5,557 bases of DNA from JACDAE01 sp034438015 (GTDB taxonomy: Bacteria; Chloroflexota; Ktedonobacteria; Ktedonobacterales; Ktedonobacteraceae). Under the pieces are notes generated by a model that did no database searches, was not told where the DNA came from, and saw only the letters and a program-made list of their open reading frames with translations. Within the stretch, counting starts at the first letter, position 1. Each line of letters starts with the position of its first letter. Both the position numbers and the translations under genes were made by a program. Location: the NCBI GenBank assembly GCA_034438015.1, contig DAOTTD010000218.1, positions 1-5,557 on the forward strand, read 5' to 3'. Positions 1 through 5,557 of the stretch are shown piece by piece.

Positions 1-150
1 CTCTAAGCATTTTCTAATTTGGTTTAGTATCTCCTTACAATCGCTTATGGTAGAGCTTACTCGAAGAGATTTTCATTGTATTTCTTGTCGTAAAGAGATA
101 CCCTATTAGCAGAACCGAAAGAAAATACGCATCATCCCCACCTACCAACG

Positions 151-156
151 AGGAGG
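151..156 (+). promoter_or_regulatory. Ribosome binding site of the sigma factor gene
   Basis: A perfect AGGAGG lies 6 bases before the GTG at 163, which fixes GTG as the start codon. A second AGGAGG at 173-178 falls inside codons 4-6 but has no in-frame start codon at a suitable distance after it, so it probably does not initiate translation. Confidence 0.85.
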
Positions 157-162
157 TTTCTC

Positions 163-795
163 GTGCATACTCAGGAGGTAGCTACAAAAACAATTGATAT
201 ATCCCTTCTCCCTGATGCATGCCTGGCGCAGCAGTCGCTGGCTGGCGATCAGCGGGCATTCGAGGTAATGGTTTATCGCTATAGTACACCGCTATTTAAC
301 TTTATCTGTCGCTTCCTGAGCGATTACGACCAGGCATGCGATGTGTTGCAGCAGGTGTTCATGCGCTTTTATACAACTCTTCCACGGCTCGATACCGCTG
401 AGCCGCTCAAACCCTGGCTCTTTCAAGTGGCACGCAACTGCTGCGTAGATGAGCTAAGGCGCAGGCGCAGGTACGCGATCCAGTTCTCGCAACTGGAGAC
501 GGAGAATAGCGAGGGCGAGCTCTCTTTCCTCAACGAGATCCCCGATACCCATCCCCTGCCCGAGGAGCTGGCTGAGCGCCACGATCTCCAACAGGCGCTC
601 AACAAAGCCATCCAGTCCTTGCCGCCGAAGTTTCGCGCCGTAGTTCTGCTCCGCTATTCATCTCAGCTCAGTTTCTCTGAGATCGGGCGCACCCTGAATA
701 TGCCGGAGGCCACTGCGAAGACGTACTTCCATCGCGCCAAGGTGCTCTTGCGTAAGATACTCAGCGGGCAGATGCAGACCGCCTGCGCCTCTTGA
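163..795 (+). CDS. ECF-like RNA polymerase sigma-70 factor
   Basis: A 210-residue sigma factor that would direct core RNA polymerase to a specific promoter set. Region 2 spans about residues 25-103: an AFEVMVYRY helix, the DVLQQVFMRFY segment typical of region 2.2, then KPWLFQVARNCCVDELRRRRR, matching the usual WLxxIARNxxxDxLRR signature. A charged linker (about 104-140) lacks region 3. Region 4 spans about 145-200: a SLPPKFRAVVLLRY helix followed by a helix-turn-helix with SFSEIGRTLNMPEATAKTYFHRAK. Region 2 plus region 4 only, at about 200 residues, is the ECF (group 4) layout. The start is GTG, supported by AGGAGG six bases upstream. The gene converges with the minus-strand gene ending at 814, 18 bases away, so no anti-sigma gene follows it; one could lie upstream outside the window. 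A TACAAT at 36-41 could be a -10 box, but no good -35 accompanies it. Its target promoters are unknown. Confidence 0.93.
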   Translation: MHTQEVATKTIDISLLPDACLAQQSLAGDQRAFEVMVYRYSTPLFNFICRFLSDYDQACDVLQQVFMRFYTTLPRLDTAEPLKPWLFQVARNCCVDELRRRRRYAIQFSQLETENSEGELSFLNEIPDTHPLPEELAERHDLQQALNKAIQSLPPKFRAVVLLRYSSQLSFSEIGRTLNMPEATAKTYFHRAKVLLRKILSGQMQTACAS

Positions 796-813
796 CGCAT
801 TATCTGCGCCCTG

Positions 814-1617
814 TTAGAGTCCCAGGTAGCCTTTATACTGATGCCACTGCTCGCCGATGCGCTTCCTCGTCTCTTCGCCGGTGACAGGAGTATAGAGCAA
901 TGCCAGCACAACGCCGATGACCAGTCCCCAGCGGAAGAGCGTCCTGGCCCGCCGTCGTCGCCTCTGATAGCTCGCATAACTGTCCTGGGCCGCGTCCCGC
1001 ATATCCTGCGCGGTCGCAGCGACCTGCGAAAGACCCTTGCTGGCCTGCTGCGCGCTCCGATTAACGACATCCTGCGTCCTCTCCCAGCCAGCTCCCAGGT
1101 TCTCTAGTGCAGGACCTTGCAGGTCCTGCAGGTTCTTCTGGGCCTTTCTCAGATTCTCCTGGGCCTTCTTCGCGTTTTTCGCTAGCGCATCCTGGGTAGC
1201 CGCGAGACTCGCTGCCAGCGCCGCCTGCGTGGCCGCTGCCCTGGGTTTCATCACATCGAGGACGTTGCCCGAGACATCCTGCAACGTGCCGGTGGCATTG
1301 CTCGTAACGCTCTGCAACGCATCGGCGAAGTTGTTTGACGCCTTCCTGAGATTCTTCTGCGCCCTTTTCAGGTTTCTCCACGATCGCTTCTGTTCACGAT
1401 TGAATAGACGCCGTGCCGTTCCAAGACCCGCTGCGCCCTTCTTTGTACGGGACCGCAGATTCTCCTGTGCGCTCTCGTAAGCAGACTGGGCCACATCTTT
1501 CGCGCTTGCGTATATATTCTGTGCGAGGTCTCTCGCGTTCATATACACATCCTGTGCCTTATCGGTGGCTGCGTTCCTGGTCTGCTCAAGATTCTTGCTC
1601 GCCGTATTTCTGGCCAT
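814..1617 (-). CDS. Amphipathic helical repeat protein with C-terminal YtxH-like membrane segment
   Basis: A 267-residue protein of unknown function, almost entirely predicted helix and rich in Ala, Gln, Lys and Arg. Near the N-terminus, about residues 19-51, are three consecutive 11-residue repeats of the form DxAQxxYxxAx (DKAQDVYMNAR, DLAQNIYASAK, DVAQSAYESAQ), the periodicity of LEA group 3 and apolipoprotein-like amphipathic helices. Further related units follow (RAQKNLRKA, KAQENLRKAQKNLQ). After a basic RRRRRAR cluster, one hydrophobic segment (about 227-242, LFRWGLVIGVVLALLY) runs into TPVTGEETRKRI, which resembles the YtxH signature (LLxAPxSGxETR). YtxH domains are usually N-terminal; here the segment is C-terminal. 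An envelope or membrane-surface stress role is inference only. I chose the ATG at 1617 because GGAGG sits 5 bases before it; the in-frame ATG 12 bases upstream overlaps that ribosome binding site and lacks its own. Confidence 0.82.
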   Translation of the reverse strand: MARNTASKNLEQTRNAATDKAQDVYMNARDLAQNIYASAKDVAQSAYESAQENLRSRTKKGAAGLGTARRLFNREQKRSWRNLKRAQKNLRKASNNFADALQSVTSNATGTLQDVSGNVLDVMKPRAAATQAALAASLAATQDALAKNAKKAQENLRKAQKNLQDLQGPALENLGAGWERTQDVVNRSAQQASKGLSQVAATAQDMRDAAQDSYASYQRRRRRARTLFRWGLVIGVVLALLYTPVTGEETRKRIGEQWHQYKGYLGL

Positions 1618-1622
1618 ACCTT

Positions 1623-1627
1623 CCTCC
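1623..1627 (-). promoter_or_regulatory. Ribosome binding site deciding the start of the 814-1617 gene
   Basis: On the minus strand GGAGG precedes the ATG at 1617 by 5 bases. It overlaps the G of an upstream in-frame ATG (1629-1627), so that longer start (271 residues) is unlikely to be the one used. Confidence 0.7.
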
Positions 1628-1688
1628 ATTCAATAGCCGAATTCTATCTATAAGCAAAATGCGTATCCTGGCTCTGTGCCTCATATTA

Positions 1689-1719
1689 GAGCACGGATGA
1701 AACGTGCTCATGGTTTCAT
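1689..1719. repeat. Two overlapping, mutually exclusive inverted repeats
   Basis: GAGCACG (1689-1695) pairs with CGTGCTC (1703-1709) across a 7-base loop. ATGAAAC (1697-1703) pairs with GTTTCAT (1713-1719) across a 9-base loop. The two perfect 7-bp dyads overlap and cannot form together. They lie in the divergent promoter region, about 70-100 bases upstream of the minus-strand gene, and could be an operator or a transcript-level switch. No regulator can be assigned. Confidence 0.5.
1692..1718 (-). promoter_or_regulatory. Candidate ECF-type promoter for the 814-1617 gene
   Basis: Read on the minus strand, TGAAAC (1718-1713) is followed after 17 bases by CGTG (1695-1692). This resembles the general ECF layout of an AAC-containing -35 element and a CGT-containing -10 element about 16 bases apart. 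Transcription would begin roughly 65-70 bases before the ATG at 1617. Such short motifs arise by chance in AT-rich DNA. A TCTAAT at 1690-1685 on the same strand could instead be a housekeeping -10 box, though I see no good -35 for it. Confidence 0.22.
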
Positions 1720-1743
1720 ATCTACTCTTCCTTAGAAATGTGA

Positions 1744-1816
1744 GGTATCTGTGATATGCACATACATAATGAGTACCAAATCTATGCAATAGTAATGTAT
1801 AGTGATAGCAGATACC
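1744..1816. repeat. Nested inverted repeat in the divergent intergenic region
   Basis: GGTATCTG (1744-1751) is the perfect reverse complement of CAGATACC (1809-1816). Inside it, ATACAT (1762-1767) is complementary to ATGTAT (1795-1800). The arms are nested symmetrically enough to form a long imperfect cruciform or stem, but the intervening DNA is AT-rich and unpaired stretches are large. No RNA family is recognised. Confidence 0.35.
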
Positions 1817-1837
1817 ATGAATTGTCGGCGTAGGGTG

Positions 1838-1861
1838 TGAACAATTCGAGCATAGCACGTT
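1838..1861 (+). promoter_or_regulatory. Candidate ECF-type promoter for the 1911-2348 gene
   Basis: TGAAC (1838-1842) is followed after 15 bases by CGTT (1858-1861), a weak match to an ECF-type -35/-10 pair, which would give a leader of about 40-45 bases before the ATG at 1911. I saw no convincing housekeeping promoter closer to the gene; TATACA at 1873-1878 is a possible -10 box but lacks a well-placed -35. Assignment to the sigma factor at 163-795 is speculation. Confidence 0.2.
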
Positions 1862-1894
1862 CCATGCATACATATACAGTAGCAAGGAATTAGC

Positions 1895-1903
1895 AAGGAA
1901 GGA
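1895..1903 (+). promoter_or_regulatory. Ribosome binding site of the 1911-2348 gene
   Basis: AAGGAAGGA ends 7 bases before the ATG at 1911. It is part of a short tandem duplication: TAGCAAGGAA occurs at 1880-1889 and again at 1891-1900, giving two purine-rich segments in a row. The second is at the correct distance. Confidence 0.7.
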
Positions 1904-1910
1904 AACGCAA

Positions 1911-2348
1911 ATGACAGATCTGCAATTCACACCAGAACAACTATTGGACCAGGCTAGAGGCAATGCCGCTGCCCTGACGCTGGCAACAGTCGCGTTCTTC
2001 AAGGCGCAAGGACTGGCGTTTGAACAACTGGTGGACTTCATGGGAACGCAGCTCGCGCGCGGCTGGGAGACGATGCGGGGGCAGGGAGCCATAAGTACGA
2101 TGAACTTCGTGGCCCTGAACATGGTCTCCTACGGCGCCAAACTGGAGTCCCTGGTCGGGGATGAGTTCCGCGCCACCGCGATTATTAGCAACTGGCCCCC
2201 CAGGCAATGGCTCAGCTACTTCGGCCTGAACACGAAAGATGTGGATGCCTGGTCCGATCTGTTCAAACCGATCGTCGCATCGCTGAACCTCAACTATGAG
2301 CGTAGCAACCAGGGAGAGAAACTGATCTACACTATCTCTAGTAAGTAA
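1911..2348 (+). CDS. Hypothetical protein, 145 residues
   Basis: I do not recognise this protein. It starts at ATG with a well-spaced purine-rich ribosome binding site and ends at TAA (2346-2348). Residues about 8-55 look like two helices (TPEQLLDQARGNAAALTLATVAFFKAQG, then FEQLVDFMGTQLARGWETM), followed by a third around 61-80. The C-terminal third has NWPPRQWLSYFGLNTKDVDAWSDLF (94-118) and closes with a probable strand-turn-strand (LNYERSNQGEKLIYTIS, 127-143). There are no cysteines, no signal peptide and no membrane segment, so it is probably a soluble cytoplasmic protein. It shows no PD-(D/E)XK nuclease motif, so it does not look like the missing nuclease half of the methylase gene that follows after 12 bases in the same frame. 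If that methylase is translated, the two probably share a transcript. Confidence 0.78.
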   Translation: MTDLQFTPEQLLDQARGNAAALTLATVAFFKAQGLAFEQLVDFMGTQLARGWETMRGQGAISTMNFVALNMVSYGAKLESLVGDEFRATAIISNWPPRQWLSYFGLNTKDVDAWSDLFKPIVASLNLNYERSNQGEKLIYTISSK

Positions 2349-2360
2349 TCCCTCAAGCTC

Positions 2361-5306
2361 TTGACTACATCATTAGTGTATAAAAAACGTGCGCTCAATC
2401 CGGACGACGTGCTCAAAAACACGCTCATAGCGCACGTCTTCCCGACCTTCGCGCAAGGTTTTATTCATCATGCACAGCAGCAAGGCAACTTTCCACGCGA
2501 TCTATGCTTGCTGGAGGCGCACCTATCCTCCCCTTTACTTCAACCTGTCTACAACGCCACATTGATATTTATCTATCGACTGCTCTTCCTGCTCTACACC
2601 GAGGGACGCGGCCTGCTGCCCACGCGCAACAGGCGCCGCCCGGAGAGCCTGGCGCGGCTCATACATGATGTCATGGCCTCCGAAGAGCTTAGCGACACGG
2701 ACACCGCGCTCTATGAACGCCTGCAGAAGCTCTTCCACAATCTCAATGGCGACGATGGCCCATTCTACTCTGGCAATCTCTTCCTGACCGATACTCTTTC
2801 TACTACTTCTCAGGGAGACGTTTCGTCCATGCGCACCACAGCCCGTTTCCTGAGCGAGAACAAAATCCCCGATCGCGCCCTGGCTGCCGGCCTCGCTCAA
2901 CTGATCTACGCTGAAGATCCCGTTACGCACACGCTCAAGCCTATCGATTACGGGAACCTTCCCGTTCGCCTCCTCGGTAGCATCTATGAGAGTTTGCAGG
3001 CGTTCACCTTGCAGGTCGCCACTGAGGAGATGGTCATCGTGAAGGGCAGGCGCGCCGATGAGATTATTCCATATCGCGAGGCCCTCGCCACACAGCGGCC
3101 CGGGTGGGTGAAGCGTAAGTACGCTCCTGGCGCGGTCTACCTTGTCAGCGATCGACGCGCGCGCAGGTCCACCGGCAGCTATTACACGCCCGATAGTATC
3201 GTCCAGTACATCCTTGAGCACACGCTCGGTCCGGTCCTGGCAGCGAAGTTTGCAGTTCTGGCAGATCGCTTCACAGGGCTGCACGACACGCACGAGTCTA
3301 CGGATAATGATGGTACGCGTCAGGACGACGAGCTTGTCGCGGACTTCTTCGCCATCAGAGTTCTCGATCCCGCGATGGGCAGCGGCCACTTCCTGGTCGC
3401 CGCCGTCAACTATCTCGCTACAACGATGCTGGCGTTCCTCGCGCATTTTCCTGACAATCCCGTGCTGGTCGAACTGGCCTCCATGCGCGCCTCTCTTCAC
3501 CGAGAAAGCGCGGCTCTCAACCCGCCCTCCGATCTCGATCTGCTCAAACGCCTGGTGGTGAAACGCTGCATCTTCGGCGTCGATCTCGATCCCATGGCGG
3601 TTGAGCTTGCGAAGATCAGTCTCAGCCTCGATAGCCCTATCGCCGGCGTACCCCTCCCATTTCTGGACGCCCACCTGCGCTGCGGCAACGCCCTGATCGG
3701 TGCCCGCTTGCACAATCTTGACATAGAGAATACCCGGCGGCACGATGCGCCTATCATCGACGTAAGCAAATGCAACGATCTAACGCCGGATCAGGCGCGG
3801 GAGAGCCGGACAAGGTTTTCGCAGGCGCGCAGACAGATCGCACCCTACAAAGACGCGCTGGACGGCTATCTGGCTCGCTGGTTCGGGAACGATGTGCAGG
3901 CATACAGGAGCTTCCACTGGGAGATAGAGTTTCCAGAGGTATTTCTTGCCGGATCAGGAGAGCGCGCGGGCTTCGACGCTATCATCGGCAACCCACCCTA
4001 TATCAACGCCAACGAGCTGAACAGGTCGCTATCGGCCCGCGAGAAGCCATACTGGAAGGTCCACTTCACCAGCGCAGTGGGCGCCTACGATATCTATCTG
4101 CTCTTTATGGAGCTTGCCATCAGGCTCTCGCGTAAACAAGGATACTCGGCGTTCATCACGCCCAATAAGTTCCTGTCAGCTCCGTACGCCTCAGCGTTCA
4201 GGGCATACTACAGCCGCGCGGCGAAGATGTTGCGCCTGCTCGATGCGTCAGGCGCTGATGTCTTCGCCGATCCGTCGGTCTATCCCGTGGTGCTCGTAAG
4301 TCAGGCTGATGCTTGCTCGCATGTTTATGCCATTGAGGTGGAACGGCTGCCGGGTGCGGAGGAGGGCAAGCTCCCTCCCTACTGTGTGGCGGTTCACCGC
4401 AGTGAGCATCTGGATGCGCTGCCGGAGAAGTTATGGAGCTTTCTGCTCTCCGACGACGCGCTGCCACTGCTACTCAAGGCGCAGTCCGTCTCGCTACAGC
4501 TTCAGCAGTGTGCGCTTGTGCGCGCCTCCACTTCTGCTTCTGAGGCCGACGCATATGCAATGGCCCTCTCGAATGAGCAGACTGGCGCGAGCAAGCAATT
4601 CATCAATACGGGCCTTATCGATCGCTACGATACCTCCTGGGGCATGGAAGCGCTCACCCACAAGGGCCACTCTCTTGCTACGCCTTTTCTCGATGTATCT
4701 CATGACGCCGTTTCGGATGCGCGCAGGTCTCAGTACCAGCAGCCAAAGCTCATTATCGCGAAGATGGCGCGCGGGATCGAGGCATTTCTCGACGAGGAGG
4801 GGGCTTTTGCTTCGGCGAACACTAATTTCGTCTCCTCCTCCTTATACGATCTCAAGTACCTACTCGCGCTGCTGAATAGTGCCTTGCTATCCAGGATATA
4901 TACAGGCTACTTCGGCGCGTTGATGATGAGCGGCGGCTACATCCAGTTCCAGGCGCCCCAACTGCGCGTTCTCCCCATTCGCCGCGTCGCTTTCGTCACG
5001 TCCGCTGCCGACCGGGCCACCTACCTTGAGGAGGGGCGACGCTACTATCGATACTATCTCGCTACCAACGATGCCGATCCCGTGATGGCTTTCGTGCACC
5101 GTCACCTCTCGCTCCGACCCGAACGTTCAGACGTGGTGCACGATCTGCTGGCCTTTCTGGCTGGAACGATGCAGGCGTTGCATAGGGAGAGGCGAGCCGC
5201 ACAAAGGGCATCGTTTGAGGAGAGCAGAGAGCTTGAACGCAGGCTTGCTCTTACGGATAAGCTTATCGATGCGGTCGTATATTTGCTCTACGGCCTGTCA
5301 GCTTAG
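2361..5306 (+). CDS. Eco57I/type IIG-like N6-adenine DNA methyltransferase, nuclease domain absent
   Basis: A 981-residue protein that would transfer a methyl group from S-adenosylmethionine to adenine in a specific DNA site. The N-terminal helical module typical of this family is visible: IYRLLFLLYTEGRGLLP (71-87), YSGNLF (136-141) and PIDYGNLPVRLLGSIYE (194-210). The methylase core follows: TGSYYTP (motif X, 271-277), DPAMGSGHF (SAM-binding motif I, 336-344), VDLDPMAVELAK (407-418) and catalytic NPPY (motif IV, 544-547). The recognition region includes NTNFV (820-824) and GGYIQFQ (858-864), and the protein ends with a coiled-coil-like stretch and DKLIDAVVYLLYGL. Type IIG enzymes normally carry a nuclease domain before the helical module; none is present. 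The TTG start has no ribosome binding site, a GTG at 2376 is no better, and the first in-frame ATG is codon 105. It is either a 5'-truncated remnant or a solitary methylase coupled to the upstream gene. A PglX- or DrmMI-like defence methylase is an alternative, but no partner genes are in view. Tandem stops TAG TAA end it. Confidence 0.88.
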   Translation: MTTSLVYKKRALNPDDVLKNTLIAHVFPTFAQGFIHHAQQQGNFPRDLCLLEAHLSSPLLQPVYNATLIFIYRLLFLLYTEGRGLLPTRNRRRPESLARLIHDVMASEELSDTDTALYERLQKLFHNLNGDDGPFYSGNLFLTDTLSTTSQGDVSSMRTTARFLSENKIPDRALAAGLAQLIYAEDPVTHTLKPIDYGNLPVRLLGSIYESLQAFTLQVATEEMVIVKGRRADEIIPYREALATQRPGWVKRKYAPGAVYLVSDRRARRSTGSYYTPDSIVQYILEHTLGPVLAAKFAVLADRFTGLHDTHESTDNDGTRQDDELVADFFAIRVLDPAMGSGHFLVAAVNYLATTMLAFLAHFPDNPVLVELASMRASLHRESAALNPPSDLDLLKRLVVKRCIFGVDLDPMAVELAKISLSLDSPIAGVPLPFLDAHLRCGNALIGARLHNLDIENTRRHDAPIIDVSKCNDLTPDQARESRTRFSQARRQIAPYKDALDGYLARWFGNDVQAYRSFHWEIEFPEVFLAGSGERAGFDAIIGNPPYINANELNRSLSAREKPYWKVHFTSAVGAYDIYLLFMELAIRLSRKQGYSAFITPNKFLSAPYASAFRAYYSRAAKMLRLLDASGADVFADPSVYPVVLVSQADACSHVYAIEVERLPGAEEGKLPPYCVAVHRSEHLDALPEKLWSFLLSDDALPLLLKAQSVSLQLQQCALVRASTSASEADAYAMALSNEQTGASKQFINTGLIDRYDTSWGMEALTHKGHSLATPFLDVSHDAVSDARRSQYQQPKLIIAKMARGIEAFLDEEGAFASANTNFVSSSLYDLKYLLALLNSALLSRIYTGYFGALMMSGGYIQFQAPQLRVLPIRRVAFVTSAADRATYLEEGRRYYRYYLATNDADPVMAFVHRHLSLRPERSDVVHDLLAFLAGTMQALHRERRAAQRASFEESRELERRLALTDKLIDAVVYLLYGLSA

Positions 5307-5318
5307 TAATCTCAGTAG

Positions 5319-5338
5319 GGATGGGGCTTGCCCCATCC
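5319..5338 (+). terminator. Stem-loop after the methylase gene, possible terminator
   Basis: GGATGGGG pairs perfectly with CCCCATCC (8 bp) around a CTTG loop, starting 12 bases after the TAG stop. It is not followed by a T run, so it is not a canonical intrinsic terminator; the nearest T run is at 5407-5411. It may stop transcription weakly, protect the 3' end, or simply be part of the larger repeat described at 5319-5391. Confidence 0.35.
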
Positions 5339-5391
5339 GGTGCCCCGAGAAGGCGGCTCCCCGGCCTGATCGCGCGCCCCGAGCCGGATGG
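5319..5391. repeat. GC-rich palindromic intergenic repeat
   Basis: A 73-base GC-rich block with several competing dyads: GGATGGGG (5319-5326) with CCCCATCC (5331-5338); CCATCCGG (5333-5340) with CCGGATGG (5384-5391); and CGGCTC (5354-5359) with GAGCCG (5381-5386). The first two exclude each other, while the second and third can nest. Its composition differs sharply from the AT-rich DNA that follows. I recall similar sequence dispersed between genes in Ktedonobacter-type genomes, which would make it a REP- or MITE-like repeat. That is memory, not a search. Confidence 0.5.
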
Positions 5392-5498
5392 TTCTCTCAC
5401 CGACACTTTTTCAGAAACGAGATTTTTTGGGGTAGGGACCAGCTTCCAGCCATCGGTGACAATTAAATTAAAAAACGACTTGTCAAGGCAGGGAAAAA

Positions 5499-5550
5499 AG
5501 AAGAGAATCCATTCAAGAACAACAATCTCCATCAGAAAGGATTCTCTTCT
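5499..5550. repeat. 12-bp perfect inverted repeat abutting an ATG
   Basis: AGAAGAGAATCC (5499-5510) is the exact reverse complement of GGATTCTCTTCT (5539-5550), separated by 28 bases. The right arm ends directly before ATG at 5551 and contains part of the purine-rich GAAAGGA (5535-5541) that could serve as its ribosome binding site. The arrangement would let the hairpin mask initiation in a read-through transcript. Upstream lie smaller dyads (TGACAA 5457-5462 with TTGTCA 5480-5485; TCACCGA 5397-5403 with TCGGTGA 5453-5459). The arms could also be terminal or subterminal repeats of an insertion sequence. Confidence 0.55.
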
Positions 5551-5557
5551 ATGCCAA
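5551..5557 (+). CDS. Possible start of a gene leaving the window
   Basis: Only seven bases (ATG CCA A) are visible, so the product cannot be named. The case for a start rests on GAAAGGA at 5535-5541, 9 bases upstream, and on the change from coding to AT-rich, promoter-like DNA before it. TTGTCA (5480-5485) and GAGAAT (5503-5508) with a 17-base spacer form a weak candidate promoter. A transposase is one guess, given the surrounding inverted repeats. Confidence 0.2.

Noticed and set aside
76..113. Possible housekeeping promoter for the sigma gene (TTGTCG at 85-90 with TATTAG at 104-109)
   Set aside because: The spacer is only 13 bases, and the other combinations tried are too long or poorly matched. 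No promoter is claimed.
783..810. Repeated CTGCGCC between the convergent genes as a possible bidirectional terminator
   Set aside because: The two copies are direct, not inverted, and no stem with a T run is visible in the 18-base gap.
1110..1128. Strong palindrome CAGGACCT-TGC-AGGTCCTG
   Set aside because: It is inside the minus-strand coding region, where repeated Gln/Leu/Asp codons of the helical repeats explain it. There is no T run to make it a terminator.
1586..2122. 178-codon minus-strand frame across the divergent region
   Set aside because: It crosses the intergenic dyads, overlaps the better-supported 145-codon gene and the start of the minus-strand gene, and its composition (many Cys, His, Tyr, Arg) looks non-coding.
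2535..3743. 402-codon open frame on the minus strand
   Set aside because: It lies wholly inside the methylase, whose motifs are unmistakable on the plus strand. The minus translation shows no recognisable domain and is a codon-bias shadow.
5263..5532. 89-codon minus-strand frame in the right-hand non-coding region
   Set aside because: It runs through the GC-rich palindrome and the end of the methylase. The PPS/RPGS-type peptide is what the repeat yields when translated, and it is probably not a protein.

Overview
The window most resembles a chromosomal segment of a Chloroflexota bacterium, possibly of the Ktedonobacteria. This is inference: it rests on the moderately GC-rich coding DNA, the Eco57I-type methylase, the amphipathic-repeat/YtxH-like protein, and a GC-rich intergenic palindrome near the right end that resembles repeats I recall from Ktedonobacter genomes. 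No rRNA, tRNA or CRISPR array is visible.

Left part (1-1630): a 162-base AT-rich leader carries a strong ribosome binding site in front of a complete ECF-like sigma-70 factor (163-795, +). It converges on a complete minus-strand gene (814-1617) for a helical, lysine/alanine/glutamine-rich protein. That protein has 11-residue repeats near its N-terminus and a membrane segment plus YtxH-like signature at its C-terminus. No anti-sigma factor is visible beside the sigma gene.

Middle (1618-1910): an AT-rich divergent intergenic region of about 290 bases holds several small dyads and, on each strand, one weak match to an ECF-type promoter. Downstream is a 145-codon gene of unknown function (1911-2348, +) with a good ribosome binding site.

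Right part (2361-5306): a 981-codon Eco57I/type IIG-like N6-adenine DNA methyltransferase with its helical N-terminal module, SAM-binding motif, NPPY catalytic motif and C-terminal recognition region all recognisable. The nuclease domain that normally precedes these modules in type IIG enzymes is absent. The reading frame opens 12 bases after the stop of the 145-codon gene, in the same frame, with a TTG start, no Shine-Dalgarno sequence and no in-frame ATG for the first 104 codons. This suggests 5' truncation by recombination, or a methylase translated only by coupling to the upstream gene.

The last 250 bases are non-coding: a GC-rich palindromic repeat just after the methylase, an AT-rich stretch, and a 12-bp perfect inverted repeat whose right arm touches an ATG at 5551. 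That ATG may begin a further gene, possibly of a mobile element, that leaves the window.

I found no convincing complete new system. The most interesting points are the nuclease-less methylase at its in-frame junction, the ECF-like motifs in the divergent promoter region, and the hairpin that could mask the start of the next gene.
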